Assembly: GCA_942493075.1 (NCBI GenBank)
Contig: OW818681.1
Coordinates: forward strand, 682,001 to 746,000
Direction of reading: 5' to 3'
Origin: JBBQYD01 sp942493075
Lineage (GTDB): Bacteria; Verrucomicrobiota; Verrucomicrobiia; Limisphaerales; UBA8199
DNA length: 64,000 bases
Position 1 is the stretch's first letter. Every line of letters starts with the position of its first letter. Below the pieces are notes generated by a model. The model was not told the DNA's origin. It made no database searches and saw nothing but the letters and a program-made list of their open reading frames with translations. Positions 8,621 through 17,883 of this stretch are shown one piece after another. Both the position numbers and the translations under genes were made by a program.

Positions 8621-9601
8621 ATGAAAGCAAGACTCATCACCACTATCCCAGTCTATAACGGGGCCACGTTCATCACGCAAACTCTGGATTCCGTTGCCGC
8701 CCAGACGATGAGGCCCGACCGGGTGATCATAATTGACAACTGCTCGACCGATAACACCAAAGACCTAGTCAGCAATTACTCCAGGCTCCGTTGCGAGTGG
8801 GTCCAGAACCCCCGAAATCTCGGCTTGCTCGGCAATTGCAATCGGGCGTTAGCTTATGCCTCGGAAACGGAATATCTGCAAATTCTGCACGCTGACGACC
8901 TCATAGAACCCGCTTTTTATGAGACGCTCTCCCGTGCTTTGGAAGGTTGCCCGGGGCGAGGCCTGGCGTTTTGCCTGGATGAGCGGATCGATGAAAGGGG
9001 CGATTACTTGAGCCGCTCAGGCCAGAACACGGGCGCGATGCGAACCATGCCTAAGGACGCGTTCCTGCGGGAAAAGGCTGAGATCGGCAACCAGGCTTTC
9101 TGCGCATCGTTGATGAAGACCAACTATCAGGAGGCCCCCTGCCAGTTTCGGGAATCGTTCCCGATGTTGGCGGACATGGTCTTCTGGGCCGAGTGGGGTT
9201 ATCATTGCGGCCTCATTGTCCGTGCTGATCTGGCCCTGGCCAAGTACCGCTGGCACGGAACCAACACCTCAACAAACTCGCGAGAGACGTTGAATACGCA
9301 AGCTTTGGTCCTGGACGAATGGCGCACCATGGAACTGGTGGAGAATCTGCGAGGTGGGGATAGAAGGGGAATATTCCGCAATTTGAAGCTAAAGGGGCTG
9401 TTTGCGGTCAGATCCGGTATCAAGGCTAAACGCTTTCGAGAGCAACAAAACAGGTCCTACTCAGATCAAATTGTCAAGGCTGCTCGCCCTGTTAGCGGTC
9501 CGCTGCTCTGGACTCTCGCTCAAGGGGTTGTTCACACCCGTGACATTCTCGTTTACGGTATTCTGCGAAGACGCAAACACCCCAGAAACATCTATTCTTG
9601 A
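8621..9601 (+). CDS. Glycosyltransferase family 2
   Basis: GT-A glycosyltransferase of 326 residues. It begins TIPVYNGATFITQTLDSVAAQ, with the nucleotide-binding IIIDNCSTDNT and the metal-binding motif LHADDL at about residue 90. Probably transfers the sugar made by the upstream genes onto a glycan. The ATG directly abuts the previous stop codon (TAAATG). It is the last gene of the cluster; 4 bp after its stop lies the end of a truncated unrelated gene on the other strand, suggesting a recombination boundary. Confidence 0.88.
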   Translation: MKARLITTIPVYNGATFITQTLDSVAAQTMRPDRVIIIDNCSTDNTKDLVSNYSRLRCEWVQNPRNLGLLGNCNRALAYASETEYLQILHADDLIEPAFYETLSRALEGCPGRGLAFCLDERIDERGDYLSRSGQNTGAMRTMPKDAFLREKAEIGNQAFCASLMKTNYQEAPCQFRESFPMLADMVFWAEWGYHCGLIVRADLALAKYRWHGTNTSTNSRETLNTQALVLDEWRTMELVENLRGGDRRGIFRNLKLKGLFAVRSGIKAKRFREQQNRSYSDQIVKAARPVSGPLLWTLAQGVVHTRDILVYGILRRRKHPRNIYS

Positions 9602-9605
9602 ATCG

Positions 9606-9833
9606 TCAGCCTTGGCTGAACTGCACCATTTGCCGAAAACCTTTAACAGCCATCTTGGCCTTGGCCGAGCCAGGCCTGTAGTAAAGTCCACAATGAACCA
9701 CCCCGCTGTTATGTGTGGTTTGGTGCCGTCCGGGCTGATCCTCCTTTTCGAGAACGGCGATTTTGGTCCCAGGCGATCGGCGTGTAAGCTTGAGCCCAGT
9801 GGCCAAACCCGCCACTCCACACACAAGCACTAA
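9606..9833 (-). pseudogene. Remnant of L-2-hydroxyglutarate oxidase (LhgO-like), N-terminal part only
   Basis: About 75 residues in one frame match the beginning of L-2-hydroxyglutarate oxidase: a degraded FAD motif (LVLVCGVAGLATGL, apparently one residue short), then KIAVLEKEDQPGRHQTTHNSG and VVHCGLYYRPGSAKAKM, which is highly typical of LhgO. Translation stops 4 bp from the end of the glycosyltransferase on the opposite strand, and the remaining 300 or so residues are absent. No convincing start codon exists, as the upstream end overlaps the stop of the Gfo/Idh gene. Read as a decayed 5' fragment. Confidence 0.75.
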
Positions 9834-11212
9834 CCTTTCACCGGCATATCGTAACTCCACGGTCCTCTCATGGGGCGTGACAACATCCTGGATGCCTCCG
9901 CATCATCGATGATCGTTTCGGCTTTGGGATCACACTTGATCTTTCGTTTGAGTTTCATCGCAATGTTGCCCAAGTGACACAACGCGGCGGTGCGATGGCC
10001 AGTTTCGACCGCTTGGATCGGTTCCTTCCGCGACTTCACACAATCAATAAAGTTGCGGTAATTATTTGGACTGAGATAAAGGCGAGGTTCCGTTTCCTCA
10101 ATTTTGGAGTTCTTGATCGCTTCCGAAGAGGCTTCGATTTCCTTGCTCCCCACACGCAACCATCCGTCGGTGCCCTCGAATTTGACTCCGAAGCTGAATT
10201 TGTCAGTCAGGCAATCGAGTGTAACGCCGTCCGCATAACGAGCACGGAAGGCGACCTTTGTTGCGGTATCGAAGAGATCACCCTTCGCAGGGAACTCCGC
10301 GCCGAGATCCTCTACTTCAACCGGCCCCGTGCGGTCATAATCCATGGCCCAATGAGCAACATCGTTTGAGTGTGCCCCGAAATTGGTCGTTTGGCCGCCC
10401 GAGTAGTCACTCACGAACCGGAACTTATACAGGCAGCGGTCCGGATGATATGGAGCTTTGGGAGCTGGCCCCAGCCAGAAATCGTAATCGAATCCTTCAG
10501 GCACTGGCGCTTCCTTCCAGCCGGGTCCTGGTCCATTGAAATTGTTCTCAGCAACGTAGGTGGTGATGTGCTTAACCTTCCCGATTCGACCGTTGCGAAC
10601 TAGTTCGCACGCACGCCGGATCAGCGGGTTCGAACGCCATTGGCTTCCCGTGGACAGCACCCGATTCAGGCTTCGCACCGCTTTAATCATGATGGGCCCC
10701 TCGGCCACGGTGAGCGTGAGCGGTTTTTGACAGTAGATATCCTTCCCAGCCCGGGCGGCCATCACGGTCATCAACGCATGCCAATGGTCCGGGGCTATGA
10801 TGACGACCGCATCAATGTCTTTTCTGGCCAGGACATCCCGGAAATCGTGATACATATCGCAGCCTTTGTACTGTCCGGCTGTGGTTTTCTTGGCGTAGGC
10901 GTTGTTTACGAACGTGCGAATCGGCTCGCGTCCCAAAAACTGTTTAGGCGTTTTATAACCAAAACTGGCTTTATTGACGTCACAGACCGCGACGATCTGG
11001 CAGTCATCGAACGCCAGGAACTCGGGGATATCGACGGTGCTTTGGTTGCCGCATCCAATGATGCCCAAAGTAATGCGCTTGCTCGGTGCATTTTGACCAA
11101 ACACAGACGCGGGCACAATGGCTGGGGCGGACACTGCGGCGGCTGCGAGGAGCGTAGAGGAGCGTAAGAAACTGCGGCGGTTGATCCGGGAACCTGGTAG
11201 AGACGCGTTCAT
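9830..11212 (-). CDS. Tat-exported Gfo/Idh/MocA-family oxidoreductase
   Basis: NAD(P)-dependent oxidoreductase of 460 residues. Residues 10-40 form a twin-arginine signal (INRRSFLRSS, then an Ala-rich stretch ending VFGQ), so the folded protein is expected outside the cytoplasm. The Rossmann motif GIIGCGNQS follows, then VVIIAPDHWHALMTVMAARAG and YCQKPLTL (the EKP-type motif in its QKP form, usual in this secreted subfamily). Such proteins act on sugars or sugar acids, but no specific substrate can be assigned. It is transcribed in the same direction as the pseudopilin gene upstream of it. Confidence 0.88.
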   Translation of the reverse strand: MNASLPGSRINRRSFLRSSTLLAAAAVSAPAIVPASVFGQNAPSKRITLGIIGCGNQSTVDIPEFLAFDDCQIVAVCDVNKASFGYKTPKQFLGREPIRTFVNNAYAKKTTAGQYKGCDMYHDFRDVLARKDIDAVVIIAPDHWHALMTVMAARAGKDIYCQKPLTLTVAEGPIMIKAVRSLNRVLSTGSQWRSNPLIRRACELVRNGRIGKVKHITTYVAENNFNGPGPGWKEAPVPEGFDYDFWLGPAPKAPYHPDRCLYKFRFVSDYSGGQTTNFGAHSNDVAHWAMDYDRTGPVEVEDLGAEFPAKGDLFDTATKVAFRARYADGVTLDCLTDKFSFGVKFEGTDGWLRVGSKEIEASSEAIKNSKIEETEPRLYLSPNNYRNFIDCVKSRKEPIQAVETGHRTAALCHLGNIAMKLKRKIKCDPKAETIIDDAEASRMLSRPMRGPWSYDMPVKG

Positions 11213-11253
11213 ACTCGGGTAAAGATGAGCTGAACGGGTGAGAAGTGCGAGAG

Positions 11254-11287
11254 AAAATTAAAATTGACGCTTTCGCCTAACGTCAAT
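11254..11287 (-). terminator. Rho-independent terminator candidate
   Basis: On the minus strand a 7-bp stem ATTGACG/CGTCAAT (11281-11287 with 11263-11269) is followed by TTTTAATTTTC. It overlaps the stop codon of the pseudopilin gene and would end that transcript before the Gfo/Idh gene. Confidence 0.6.
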
Positions 11288-12156
11288 CAGTTACGAGGCG
11301 CTGTGGATCGCTCCATGATCCAAGTCAGGTCTCTGCTTCCCGGTGCCGGAACAAAGTGCAACCACCCGTTTTTTACCACGGGGTTGAAGGTTCTTGGATC
11401 AGTCCACTTTTTAACAATGGAATGGCCATCAGCGAAACCAATCGCACTGGACCTGGCGTGATAGGTCGCAGGGATGTCATTCCAGAACGTCGGATTGGTC
11501 ATATCGGTAATGAACCACCCATCGTTCATGCTGTCGGCATGCTCGTCTATGAACGTGAGCAAATTAGAAGGGCTCGGAGTTTGAATTTCGGACAATCGAT
11601 TGTAAGCCTTGAATTGTCCGTCGAAACGGGTTGAAGCATCTGCGGGGATTCCTGAAGCTGCTTTTACTTCGAGGAAAGCACCGCCTTCCAGATAGGCATT
11701 CAGCGAGTAGCTTCGAAGTCGCGGCACGGGTTGACCACCCTCGATGCAGGTGAACGTGTCGCCTGGGCACTTGTAGATTTTAACAGAACGAGTGTATGGG
11801 TAGAACGGAGTTCCTTTGATCAGAATCTCGTTCGTGTTAGCCGGGTTTTCGGGAAAGAAGTCTTGGAAGCCGTCCACCCAGCCCTTATAACCCACCGACC
11901 AATCCCCATTTGGCACCAGGCGATCATTGGAATCTACGGCGTACCCGCGCCAGGCGAGATTTAGCTGCCGAACATTGTTTAGGCATTGATATGCATGGGC
12001 TCTTTCTTTCGCTGCGGTTAATGCTGGGAGCAGCAGGGCCGCCAGTATAGCGATGATGGCGATGACAACCAGCAGTTCGATCAAGGTGAAGCCCATCGTG
12101 CCTCTTGCGGAGGAACGTAAAGTATATCGTGCTGCAAATTGTGGGCCTGCGAGCAT
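11287..12156 (-). CDS. Pseudopilin-like protein (prepilin N-terminal domain, H-x9-DG type)
   Basis: Type II secretion/type IV pilin-like protein of 289 residues. The motif G-FTLIELLVVIAIIAILAALLLPAL marks the class III prepilin cleavage site (after Gly) and hydrophobic helix. I keep the ATG at 12156 because it gives a basic leader of 22 residues; the ATG at 12096 would leave a leader of only two. The C-terminal domain contains YHARSSAIGFADGH, the His...Asp-Gly signature of the large pseudopilin-like families expanded in Planctomycetes and Verrucomicrobia. Function is unknown; it is likely surface-exposed. Confidence 0.85.
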   Translation of the reverse strand: MLAGPQFAARYTLRSSARGTMGFTLIELLVVIAIIAILAALLLPALTAAKERAHAYQCLNNVRQLNLAWRGYAVDSNDRLVPNGDWSVGYKGWVDGFQDFFPENPANTNEILIKGTPFYPYTRSVKIYKCPGDTFTCIEGGQPVPRLRSYSLNAYLEGGAFLEVKAASGIPADASTRFDGQFKAYNRLSEIQTPSPSNLLTFIDEHADSMNDGWFITDMTNPTFWNDIPATYHARSSAIGFADGHSIVKKWTDPRTFNPVVKNGWLHFVPAPGSRDLTWIMERSTAPRN

Positions 12157-12403
12157 GCCGAAGGTTTATTCGCTGATCCGCCTCCAGTCAAGGACGACAA
12201 CTTTACGATGATACGGATTGTTGCAAGTTCGTTTCGAAATGCATAATCCGCCGGGCTTTAGACTTCCTTTAAACCTCCATAAGAGGGATCAAGCCCTTCT
12301 TGACTTCCATGGGATGGTATCCTGACAATAGGGTCATCCAAAGCAGGTTGGGTGAAGGCGCCCGGGTTCGGGCCTTCAAATCAAGCCGATTCAGAGCAGC
12401 ATT

Positions 12404-12985
12404 ATGCCAAACGAAACACAAATCTCGCGACCGCATGTATCCGAAGCGCTTAGCTATTGGCGTACCTTGCTCAGCGAACGTGGGCTCTCGACCGATATGC
12501 TCTGGATCTTTGACGAGAATCTCTGCTTCGAAGCCGCTCCTGAGTCACCTTCCGGTTTCCACCTTGCTTTCCAGGCGACTCTGACCCCTCCGCCCCAGAA
12601 TGCGGATGAGATTGCGTATAGCTATTTCTCCGAATCGAATGCCCGGCTGGTGTTTTACCGCATAGGCTCGAGCCGCGGACGGTCCATTTGTGTCATGCTC
12701 TGTGACGAATGGCTCGAAAATCGTGGCCCGGCAGAAGGGTATATTCGAAGGGATGACTGGGGCATGTCCTTCCGCCCGGGTATGGATGAATCTGTGCCGG
12801 AAGTGACCGATCCAGAGCGGTGGGAAAAACGATTGTTGAAGAATAGGCCGCTTCACGACCTCGACTTCTGCCTCGAACTTCGGGCCATGCATGAACTCAT
12901 CGCCCACGGGCGGGTGCTCACTACCTACGAACATTACGCCCTCAAATTCCTGCATCCCTGGTCACGAATTCTGAGCCGGCAATAA
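12404..12985 (+). CDS. Hypothetical protein, 193 aa
   Basis: No family recognised. A soluble, acidic protein without signal peptide or membrane segment, rich in Trp, Glu and Arg. It contains a central LVFYRIGSSRGRSICVMLCDEW strand-like segment and a C-terminal helical part. Kept as real because it spans 193 codons with neighbour-like base composition, ends 20 bp before the M20 peptidase gene, and no competing frame is convincing. The 247 bp upstream hold only weak hairpins. Confidence 0.6.
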   Translation: MPNETQISRPHVSEALSYWRTLLSERGLSTDMLWIFDENLCFEAAPESPSGFHLAFQATLTPPPQNADEIAYSYFSESNARLVFYRIGSSRGRSICVMLCDEWLENRGPAEGYIRRDDWGMSFRPGMDESVPEVTDPERWEKRLLKNRPLHDLDFCLELRAMHELIAHGRVLTTYEHYALKFLHPWSRILSRQ

Positions 12986-13005
12986 CGATTCTAATCGCAC
13001 CACCC

Positions 13006-14133
13006 ATGACTGATACCACGAGACTGCTCAAGGAACTGATCGCGTTGCCCAGCGTTAACCCCTCGTTGGTGGCGTCTGACCACCCACGTGCTGGAGAGCA
13101 GGACGTCGCGGAGTTCGTTGCCGCTACGGCTGCGGCAGCAGGGCTGGATATTGAGTTTCAGGAAGCCGCTCCCGGCAGGTCAAACTTGCTGGCGCGTCTC
13201 TCTCCATCGGGCAAATTACGGCGGCGCATTATCCTGGCTCCGCACTTCGATACAGTTGATGGGAGCCAAAGCCAATTTACACCTTCACGCGCGGGGGATC
13301 GGCTTTCCGGCCGTGGTTCGTGCGACACCAAGGGATCAGTCGCCGCTATGCTCGCGGCCTTATGTGACCTGGCACGCACGAAGGGCCGGTTAACCGAAAC
13401 CGAGATTCTGTTCGCCGGCCTGGTGGATGAGGAACACGGGCAGCTTGGCTCCCGAGCCTTGGCACGTAGCGGCATTCGCGCGGACATCGCTATCGTGGGC
13501 GAACCGACTCAGTTGAAGGTTGTCACCGCCCACAAAGGCAGTCTTTGGCTCCGGATCACAACCCAAGGCCGCGCCGCGCATGGAGCATGGCCGGAGAAGG
13601 GTGAAAATGCGGTCTATAAAATGGCGCGCGTGGTACAGGTGCTGGAAAAGAACTATGCGACACTTCTAAAGCGGCGTCCGCATGAATTGCTCGGCTTTCC
13701 TACGATCAGTGTCGGTGTTATTCAGGGCGGGATCCAGCCGAACATCGTGCCCGAATCCTGCCACGTTCTCATTGATCGCCGTACCTTGCCGGGTGAAAGC
13801 GCACGCAGTGTGATTGCAGAGATCAAAGCTCTCCTTGCCAAACACGGTTTGAGTGCCTCGGTTCAGGATGAAAAAGTGGCTGACTGTCCACCAATGGAGA
13901 CCGATGCGACACTTCCCGCAGTAAGCGATTTCCTCCGTGGAACCGGTCAGCGGCAACCGCTCGGCGCACGATATTTCTGCGATGCAGCCGTTTTGGCCGG
14001 GGCGAAGATTCCCAGCGTCGTGTTCGGCCCGGGAAATATCGCTCAGGCCCACACTGCCGACGAGTGGGTTTCGCTCAAGGCAGTGGATCGCGCCCGCCGC
14101 ATGTTGCTGAACTACTTTGCTGGCCTTGCCTGA
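13006..14133 (+). CDS. M20-family metallopeptidase/deacylase (ArgE/DapE type)
   Basis: Zinc-dependent amidohydrolase of 375 residues. Metal and catalytic motifs are LAPHFDTVDG (His and Asp), GRGSCDTKGSVAAM (bridging Asp), GLVDEEHGQLGS (catalytic Glu-Glu) and IVGEPT. The dimerisation domain carries GRAAHGAWPEKGENAV. The family includes acetylornithine deacetylase, succinyl-diaminopimelate desuccinylase and carboxypeptidase G2; substrate cannot be decided here. No signal peptide, so cytoplasmic. Confidence 0.87.
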   Translation: MTDTTRLLKELIALPSVNPSLVASDHPRAGEQDVAEFVAATAAAAGLDIEFQEAAPGRSNLLARLSPSGKLRRRIILAPHFDTVDGSQSQFTPSRAGDRLSGRGSCDTKGSVAAMLAALCDLARTKGRLTETEILFAGLVDEEHGQLGSRALARSGIRADIAIVGEPTQLKVVTAHKGSLWLRITTQGRAAHGAWPEKGENAVYKMARVVQVLEKNYATLLKRRPHELLGFPTISVGVIQGGIQPNIVPESCHVLIDRRTLPGESARSVIAEIKALLAKHGLSASVQDEKVADCPPMETDATLPAVSDFLRGTGQRQPLGARYFCDAAVLAGAKIPSVVFGPGNIAQAHTADEWVSLKAVDRARRMLLNYFAGLA

Positions 14134-14163
14134 ACCGGAACTGTAGGCTGCTGTCGAATTCGC

Positions 14164-15420
14164 ATGTCTTCTGATTCGAAGGTTATCAGTGGCGCAGTAA
14201 GAGACGCCTCCTTTTTCCGCCAGAGCGGCTGGCTGATGATTGCCAACATCGCCGGCGGAGCTCTCATGTGGGCAGTACACCCGCTGGCCAAGGCCATCCC
14301 GCAGGGTGAATACGGGAATTTCGGCGCCCTGCTGGCTGTTGTAATGGTGCTGCCCACTATTCCACTGCAAATGGTCCTTGCCCAGCAAACGGCAAAGGCC
14401 CTTGCCACCAATTCCGAACGTGAGCTTTCGGGCGTGCTCCGGCTAATGCTTGGCGCCACCGGCCTTGTATGGCTTATCGGCGCGATCCTGGCCCTGATCT
14501 TCCAGGAACCCATTCTAACCCGCATGAAGGTCGGGGATGCAACCGCCCTTTATATTATGCTTCCTATCGTGCTGGTTTCGCTATGGAGCCCCCTGCTTCT
14601 GGGTGTGCTCCAAGGCCAGCAGAACTTCCTTTGGCTGGGTTGGAGCATGCTTTCAAACGGGATCGGACGGGTCCTCGTTGCCGCTTTTGCTGTCCTTATT
14701 CTGCACGCCTATGCTACGGGAATGGTAGCCGGAGTGCTGTTCGGCGTGACGGTTGCATTTCTCATCGCAGCGTGGCACACGAGAGGGATCTGGCGGCTGC
14801 CCGCAGCCTCGTTCGATTGGCGTGGTTTGATGCGGCAGGTCATTCCGCTGACCATGGGATTCCTTGCCTTCCAGATTCTCTTCACGGTCGATACTCTTTT
14901 TGCAAAAAGCTACTTCTCCAAAGCAGATGCCGATTTCTACGTCAGTGCAGGAACCATGGCTCGTGCGTTAATGTGGCTGGTGCTGCCTCTCGCCGCTGTT
15001 ATGTTCCCGCGCCTGGTCCATAGCGCCGCTAAATCCGAAAAGAGCAACCTAATGGGTCTCGTTCTGGCAGGCACTGCTATCCTGGCCATACTCAGCGCGA
15101 CCGGACTTTCACTCGTTGGACGCTGGGTGATCCCGATTGTCTATACACCTGAATACGTAGCAACGGCTGCTGCCATCCTGCCCTGGTATGCTTTCGCCAT
15201 AGTGCCCCTGGCGGTGGCAAACGTGTTGTTGAGCAACTTGCTGGCTCGCCCCACGCTGGACTTCGTTTTTCCGAGTTGTGCTGTTCTGGTTGCGATCGGC
15301 TATATGGTGGCGCTCACCCAGTTCCATGGGTCAATGATCCAGGTGCTTCAGGTAATGGGCGTATGCAACATGCTGTTCCTGGCGGTTTGCTCGGGCTTTT
15401 CCTGGAAAAACCGGGCCTAA
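14164..15420 (+). CDS. Oligosaccharide flippase-family membrane protein (Wzx-like)
   Basis: Polytopic membrane protein of 418 residues with around 12 hydrophobic segments, beginning ASFFRQSGWLMIANIAGGALMWAVHPLAKAIPQGEYGNFGALL, the N-terminal pattern of polysaccharide exporters of the MOP/MATE superfamily. Presumably moves a lipid-linked glycan across the inner membrane. It lies apart from the dideoxyhexose cluster (about 4.5 kb away) and next to a peptidase gene, so a functional link to that cluster is only possible. Confidence 0.82.
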   Translation: MSSDSKVISGAVRDASFFRQSGWLMIANIAGGALMWAVHPLAKAIPQGEYGNFGALLAVVMVLPTIPLQMVLAQQTAKALATNSERELSGVLRLMLGATGLVWLIGAILALIFQEPILTRMKVGDATALYIMLPIVLVSLWSPLLLGVLQGQQNFLWLGWSMLSNGIGRVLVAAFAVLILHAYATGMVAGVLFGVTVAFLIAAWHTRGIWRLPAASFDWRGLMRQVIPLTMGFLAFQILFTVDTLFAKSYFSKADADFYVSAGTMARALMWLVLPLAAVMFPRLVHSAAKSEKSNLMGLVLAGTAILAILSATGLSLVGRWVIPIVYTPEYVATAAAILPWYAFAIVPLAVANVLLSNLLARPTLDFVFPSCAVLVAIGYMVALTQFHGSMIQVLQVMGVCNMLFLAVCSGFSWKNRA

Positions 15421-15535
15421 CCACCCGGTCTGTTGTTTCCCATCTGAACACAAAAGTATCCTAGTTCGTCAGAAATAGGAGTGCGGTCCGGGCTCCGGAT
15501 ACGTAACGTAAACGAAAAATAGTTCTGTCATCTAT

Positions 15536-16537
15536 ATGCACCAGCCTTCATTCCGTCGCTTAACCAGTCTCCTGGCCTGCGTGGCCATCTTAACCTCTCA
15601 AGCTCTTTTCGCTGCCTCCAATCCTTTCATTGGACGCTGGGCGCTAACCATCCCCGGCGGCGGTGCCGGCTGGCTGGGTGTTGCTGAATCCAGCGGCAAA
15701 TTGCAGGGCAACATTCTCTGGGGCGGCGGTAGTGTCGTGCCTGTCGATGAAATCAGCGTCTCAGGTGACACCCTTACCATTAAGCGATTCTCCGAAGTCA
15801 AAGAGAAGACCCCTGCGGGCGTGGAGAAGAAAGAGAAGGTCACCGAAACCATTACCGCCAAGCTTTCGGGTGATAAGATGGAACTGCAAACGGCGAAAAT
15901 GAAAGCCAGTGGCAAGCCTTACGATCAGGCCAACTTCACCGGCAAGCGCATCCCTCCGCTCCCTGAGCGCCCGGACCTCTCGAAAGTTCGCTACGGCGAG
16001 ACGGTGAACGTTTTTAACGGCAATGATCTGACCGGCTGGCGCCTGGTCGATCCCAATTCCGATAATGGCTGGAGTGTCGCAGACGGCGTGTTGATGAATC
16101 GCGTGGAAAAGGGAAAGCATTTCGGCAATCTCCGGACGGACCGCGAATTTGAAGATTTCAACCTGAAGCTGGAAGTCCGTACGCAAGAGAACAGCAACAG
16201 CGGAGTTTATCTCCGTGGCATCTATGAGGTGCAGATCGCGGAGACCTATGGCAGGCCTGTCGATTCTCACAACATGGGCGCGCTCTACAGCCGCATCACT
16301 CCTGCTGTGGCCGCGGAAAAGCCAATTGGCCAATGGCAGACGTTGGACATCACCCTCGTCAAGCGGCATCTCACCGTGGTGCTCAACGGAAAGACGATCA
16401 TTGATAATCAGCCGGTGCTCGGGTGCACTGGCGGAGCTCTGTGGAGCGACGAATCCAAACCCGGCCCCATCTATCTCCAGGGCGATCATAATAATATCGA
16501 TTACCGGAATATCGTTTTGCGCCCGATTGTGGATTAA
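15536..16537 (+). CDS. Secreted DUF1080 (3-keto-disaccharide hydrolase-like) protein
   Basis: Protein of 333 residues with a signal peptide (about residues 1-27, ending LFAAS). Residues 28-145 form a beta-rich N-terminal region of unknown type. Residues about 155-330 are a DUF1080 concanavalin-like domain: VFNGNDLTGWR, GWSVADGVLMNR, FEDFNLKLEVRTQENSNSGVYLRG, then a C-terminal GPIYLQGDHNNIDYRNIVLRP. Family members hydrolyse 3-keto-glycosides or bind glycans. The gene is 38 bp upstream of an acetyl xylan esterase-like gene, suggesting joint polysaccharide processing. Confidence 0.87.
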   Translation: MHQPSFRRLTSLLACVAILTSQALFAASNPFIGRWALTIPGGGAGWLGVAESSGKLQGNILWGGGSVVPVDEISVSGDTLTIKRFSEVKEKTPAGVEKKEKVTETITAKLSGDKMELQTAKMKASGKPYDQANFTGKRIPPLPERPDLSKVRYGETVNVFNGNDLTGWRLVDPNSDNGWSVADGVLMNRVEKGKHFGNLRTDREFEDFNLKLEVRTQENSNSGVYLRGIYEVQIAETYGRPVDSHNMGALYSRITPAVAAEKPIGQWQTLDITLVKRHLTVVLNGKTIIDNQPVLGCTGGALWSDESKPGPIYLQGDHNNIDYRNIVLRPIVD

Positions 16538-16575
16538 GCCGGTGGTTTGATACCTCGATTCCAATCACTCCATTT

Positions 16576-17883
16576 ATGAAACCAATCCGTGCTCTGCCGC
16601 TGGCTGTGCTGCTGGCGGCCTCGCTGGCTCTCCAGGCATTCTCGCAAACCAGTTCCAACGCTGCTTTTAAGGTTTCGGCCGCCCGCGAGGGCGCCGTTTA
16701 TAAGAAGGGTGAAACCGTCACCTTCAAAGTGACGCGGCCCGACGGCTCGAAGGTTCCGTCGGACGCCGTTTTAACCTGGAAGGTCAGCAAAGACGGCGTT
16801 GCCCCCGTTCAAACAGGAACACTCAAGCTCAACAACGGGGCAGGGGTGATTACAGCCAGGCTGGACGAGCCCGGCCATTTGCTTTGCGGTGTGACTGCAA
16901 CCAACACGACACCTGCGGTTACCATTTTTGCTGGTGCTGCGATCGATCCACTGCTCATCAAGCCCAGCATGCCCGTTCCGGATGACTTTGATGCGTTCTG
17001 GAAGGAGCAGAAAGCTAAGCTGGCCGCCGTTCCCATGAACGTCCGGATGCAGCCTGTAACCATCACCGCGACCAATCTCGAGTGTTTCGACGTGCAGGCC
17101 GATTGCGTCGGTGACGCCCCCACCTCCGGATACTATGTGCGTCCTGCCGGTGCGAAATCCAAATCACTTCCGATCATCCTGATGCTGCACGGCGCTGGTG
17201 TTTATACCGCCAGCACATGGGGTCCCAGGGAATGGGCGGAACGCGGTTTCATTGCAATGGACATCAATGCGCATGGGTTGCCGAACGGGAAGCCAGCGGA
17301 GTATTACAAAGAAACGGAGTCGAAGTCGCTCAGGGGATACAGCATAAGAGGGCGGGAATCGCGCGAGGATTGCTATTTCCTCGGGATGTTTTTGCGCGCC
17401 CTGCGTGCGGTGGATTTCCTGACTGCCCAGCCCGAGTGGGATGGCAAAACCATCGTGGTATACGGCAGCAGCCAGGGTGCTTTCCAATCATTCGCTGTGG
17501 CGGCACTGGAACCGCGCGTGAGCTTTATCGCGGCGGGCGTTCCTGCCGGATGCGACCACACAGGTGTTGTAGTCGGGCGCGTGAATGGCTGGCCGAAGTT
17601 CGTGCCGTCGAATTCTGATGGCAAGCCGGATGAGAAGATCGTCCAAGCTGTGCGTTACTTCGATGTGGTAAACTTCGCGGCTCGCACGCATGCCAAAGCC
17701 GCATTTGTCACGGTAGGTTTTATTGATCAGACCTGCCCTCCAACGACAGTTTACGCGGCGTATAATGCATTGCCTATAACCAAGGAAATCTTTAATGACA
17801 TCCCCACAGCCCACGCAAACTCTCCCGAAGCCATGAAAGCTCGGAACCAGGCCGTGATGGATTTCGTTAAATCCGTTAAGTAA
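16576..17883 (+). CDS. Secreted acetyl xylan esterase-like hydrolase (CE7 / AXE1)
   Basis: 435 residues with a signal peptide (residues 1-24, ending AFSQ). Residues 30-125 are an Ig-like beta domain and the rest an alpha/beta hydrolase. The catalytic triad of the AXE1 family is visible: Ser in VVYGSSQGAFQS, Asp in VGFIDQTCPPTTVYAAYNAL and His in IPTAHANSPEA. Likely deacetylates esterified sugars outside the cytoplasm. Its last 8 bases overlap the end of the convergent glycosyltransferase gene. Confidence 0.87.
   Translation: MKPIRALPLAVLLAASLALQAFSQTSSNAAFKVSAAREGAVYKKGETVTFKVTRPDGSKVPSDAVLTWKVSKDGVAPVQTGTLKLNNGAGVITARLDEPGHLLCGVTATNTTPAVTIFAGAAIDPLLIKPSMPVPDDFDAFWKEQKAKLAAVPMNVRMQPVTITATNLECFDVQADCVGDAPTSGYYVRPAGAKSKSLPIILMLHGAGVYTASTWGPREWAERGFIAMDINAHGLPNGKPAEYYKETESKSLRGYSIRGRESREDCYFLGMFLRALRAVDFLTAQPEWDGKTIVVYGSSQGAFQSFAVAALEPRVSFIAAGVPAGCDHTGVVVGRVNGWPKFVPSNSDGKPDEKIVQAVRYFDVVNFAARTHAKAAFVTVGFIDQTCPPTTVYAAYNALPITKEIFNDIPTAHANSPEAMKARNQAVMDFVKSVK

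Noticed and set aside
9402..9833. Plus-strand ORF of 143 codons and minus-strand ORF of 121 codons over the end of the glycosyltransferase
   Set aside because: Both are out-of-frame shadows of the glycosyltransferase and the lhgO remnant; the translated sequences have no domain-like features.
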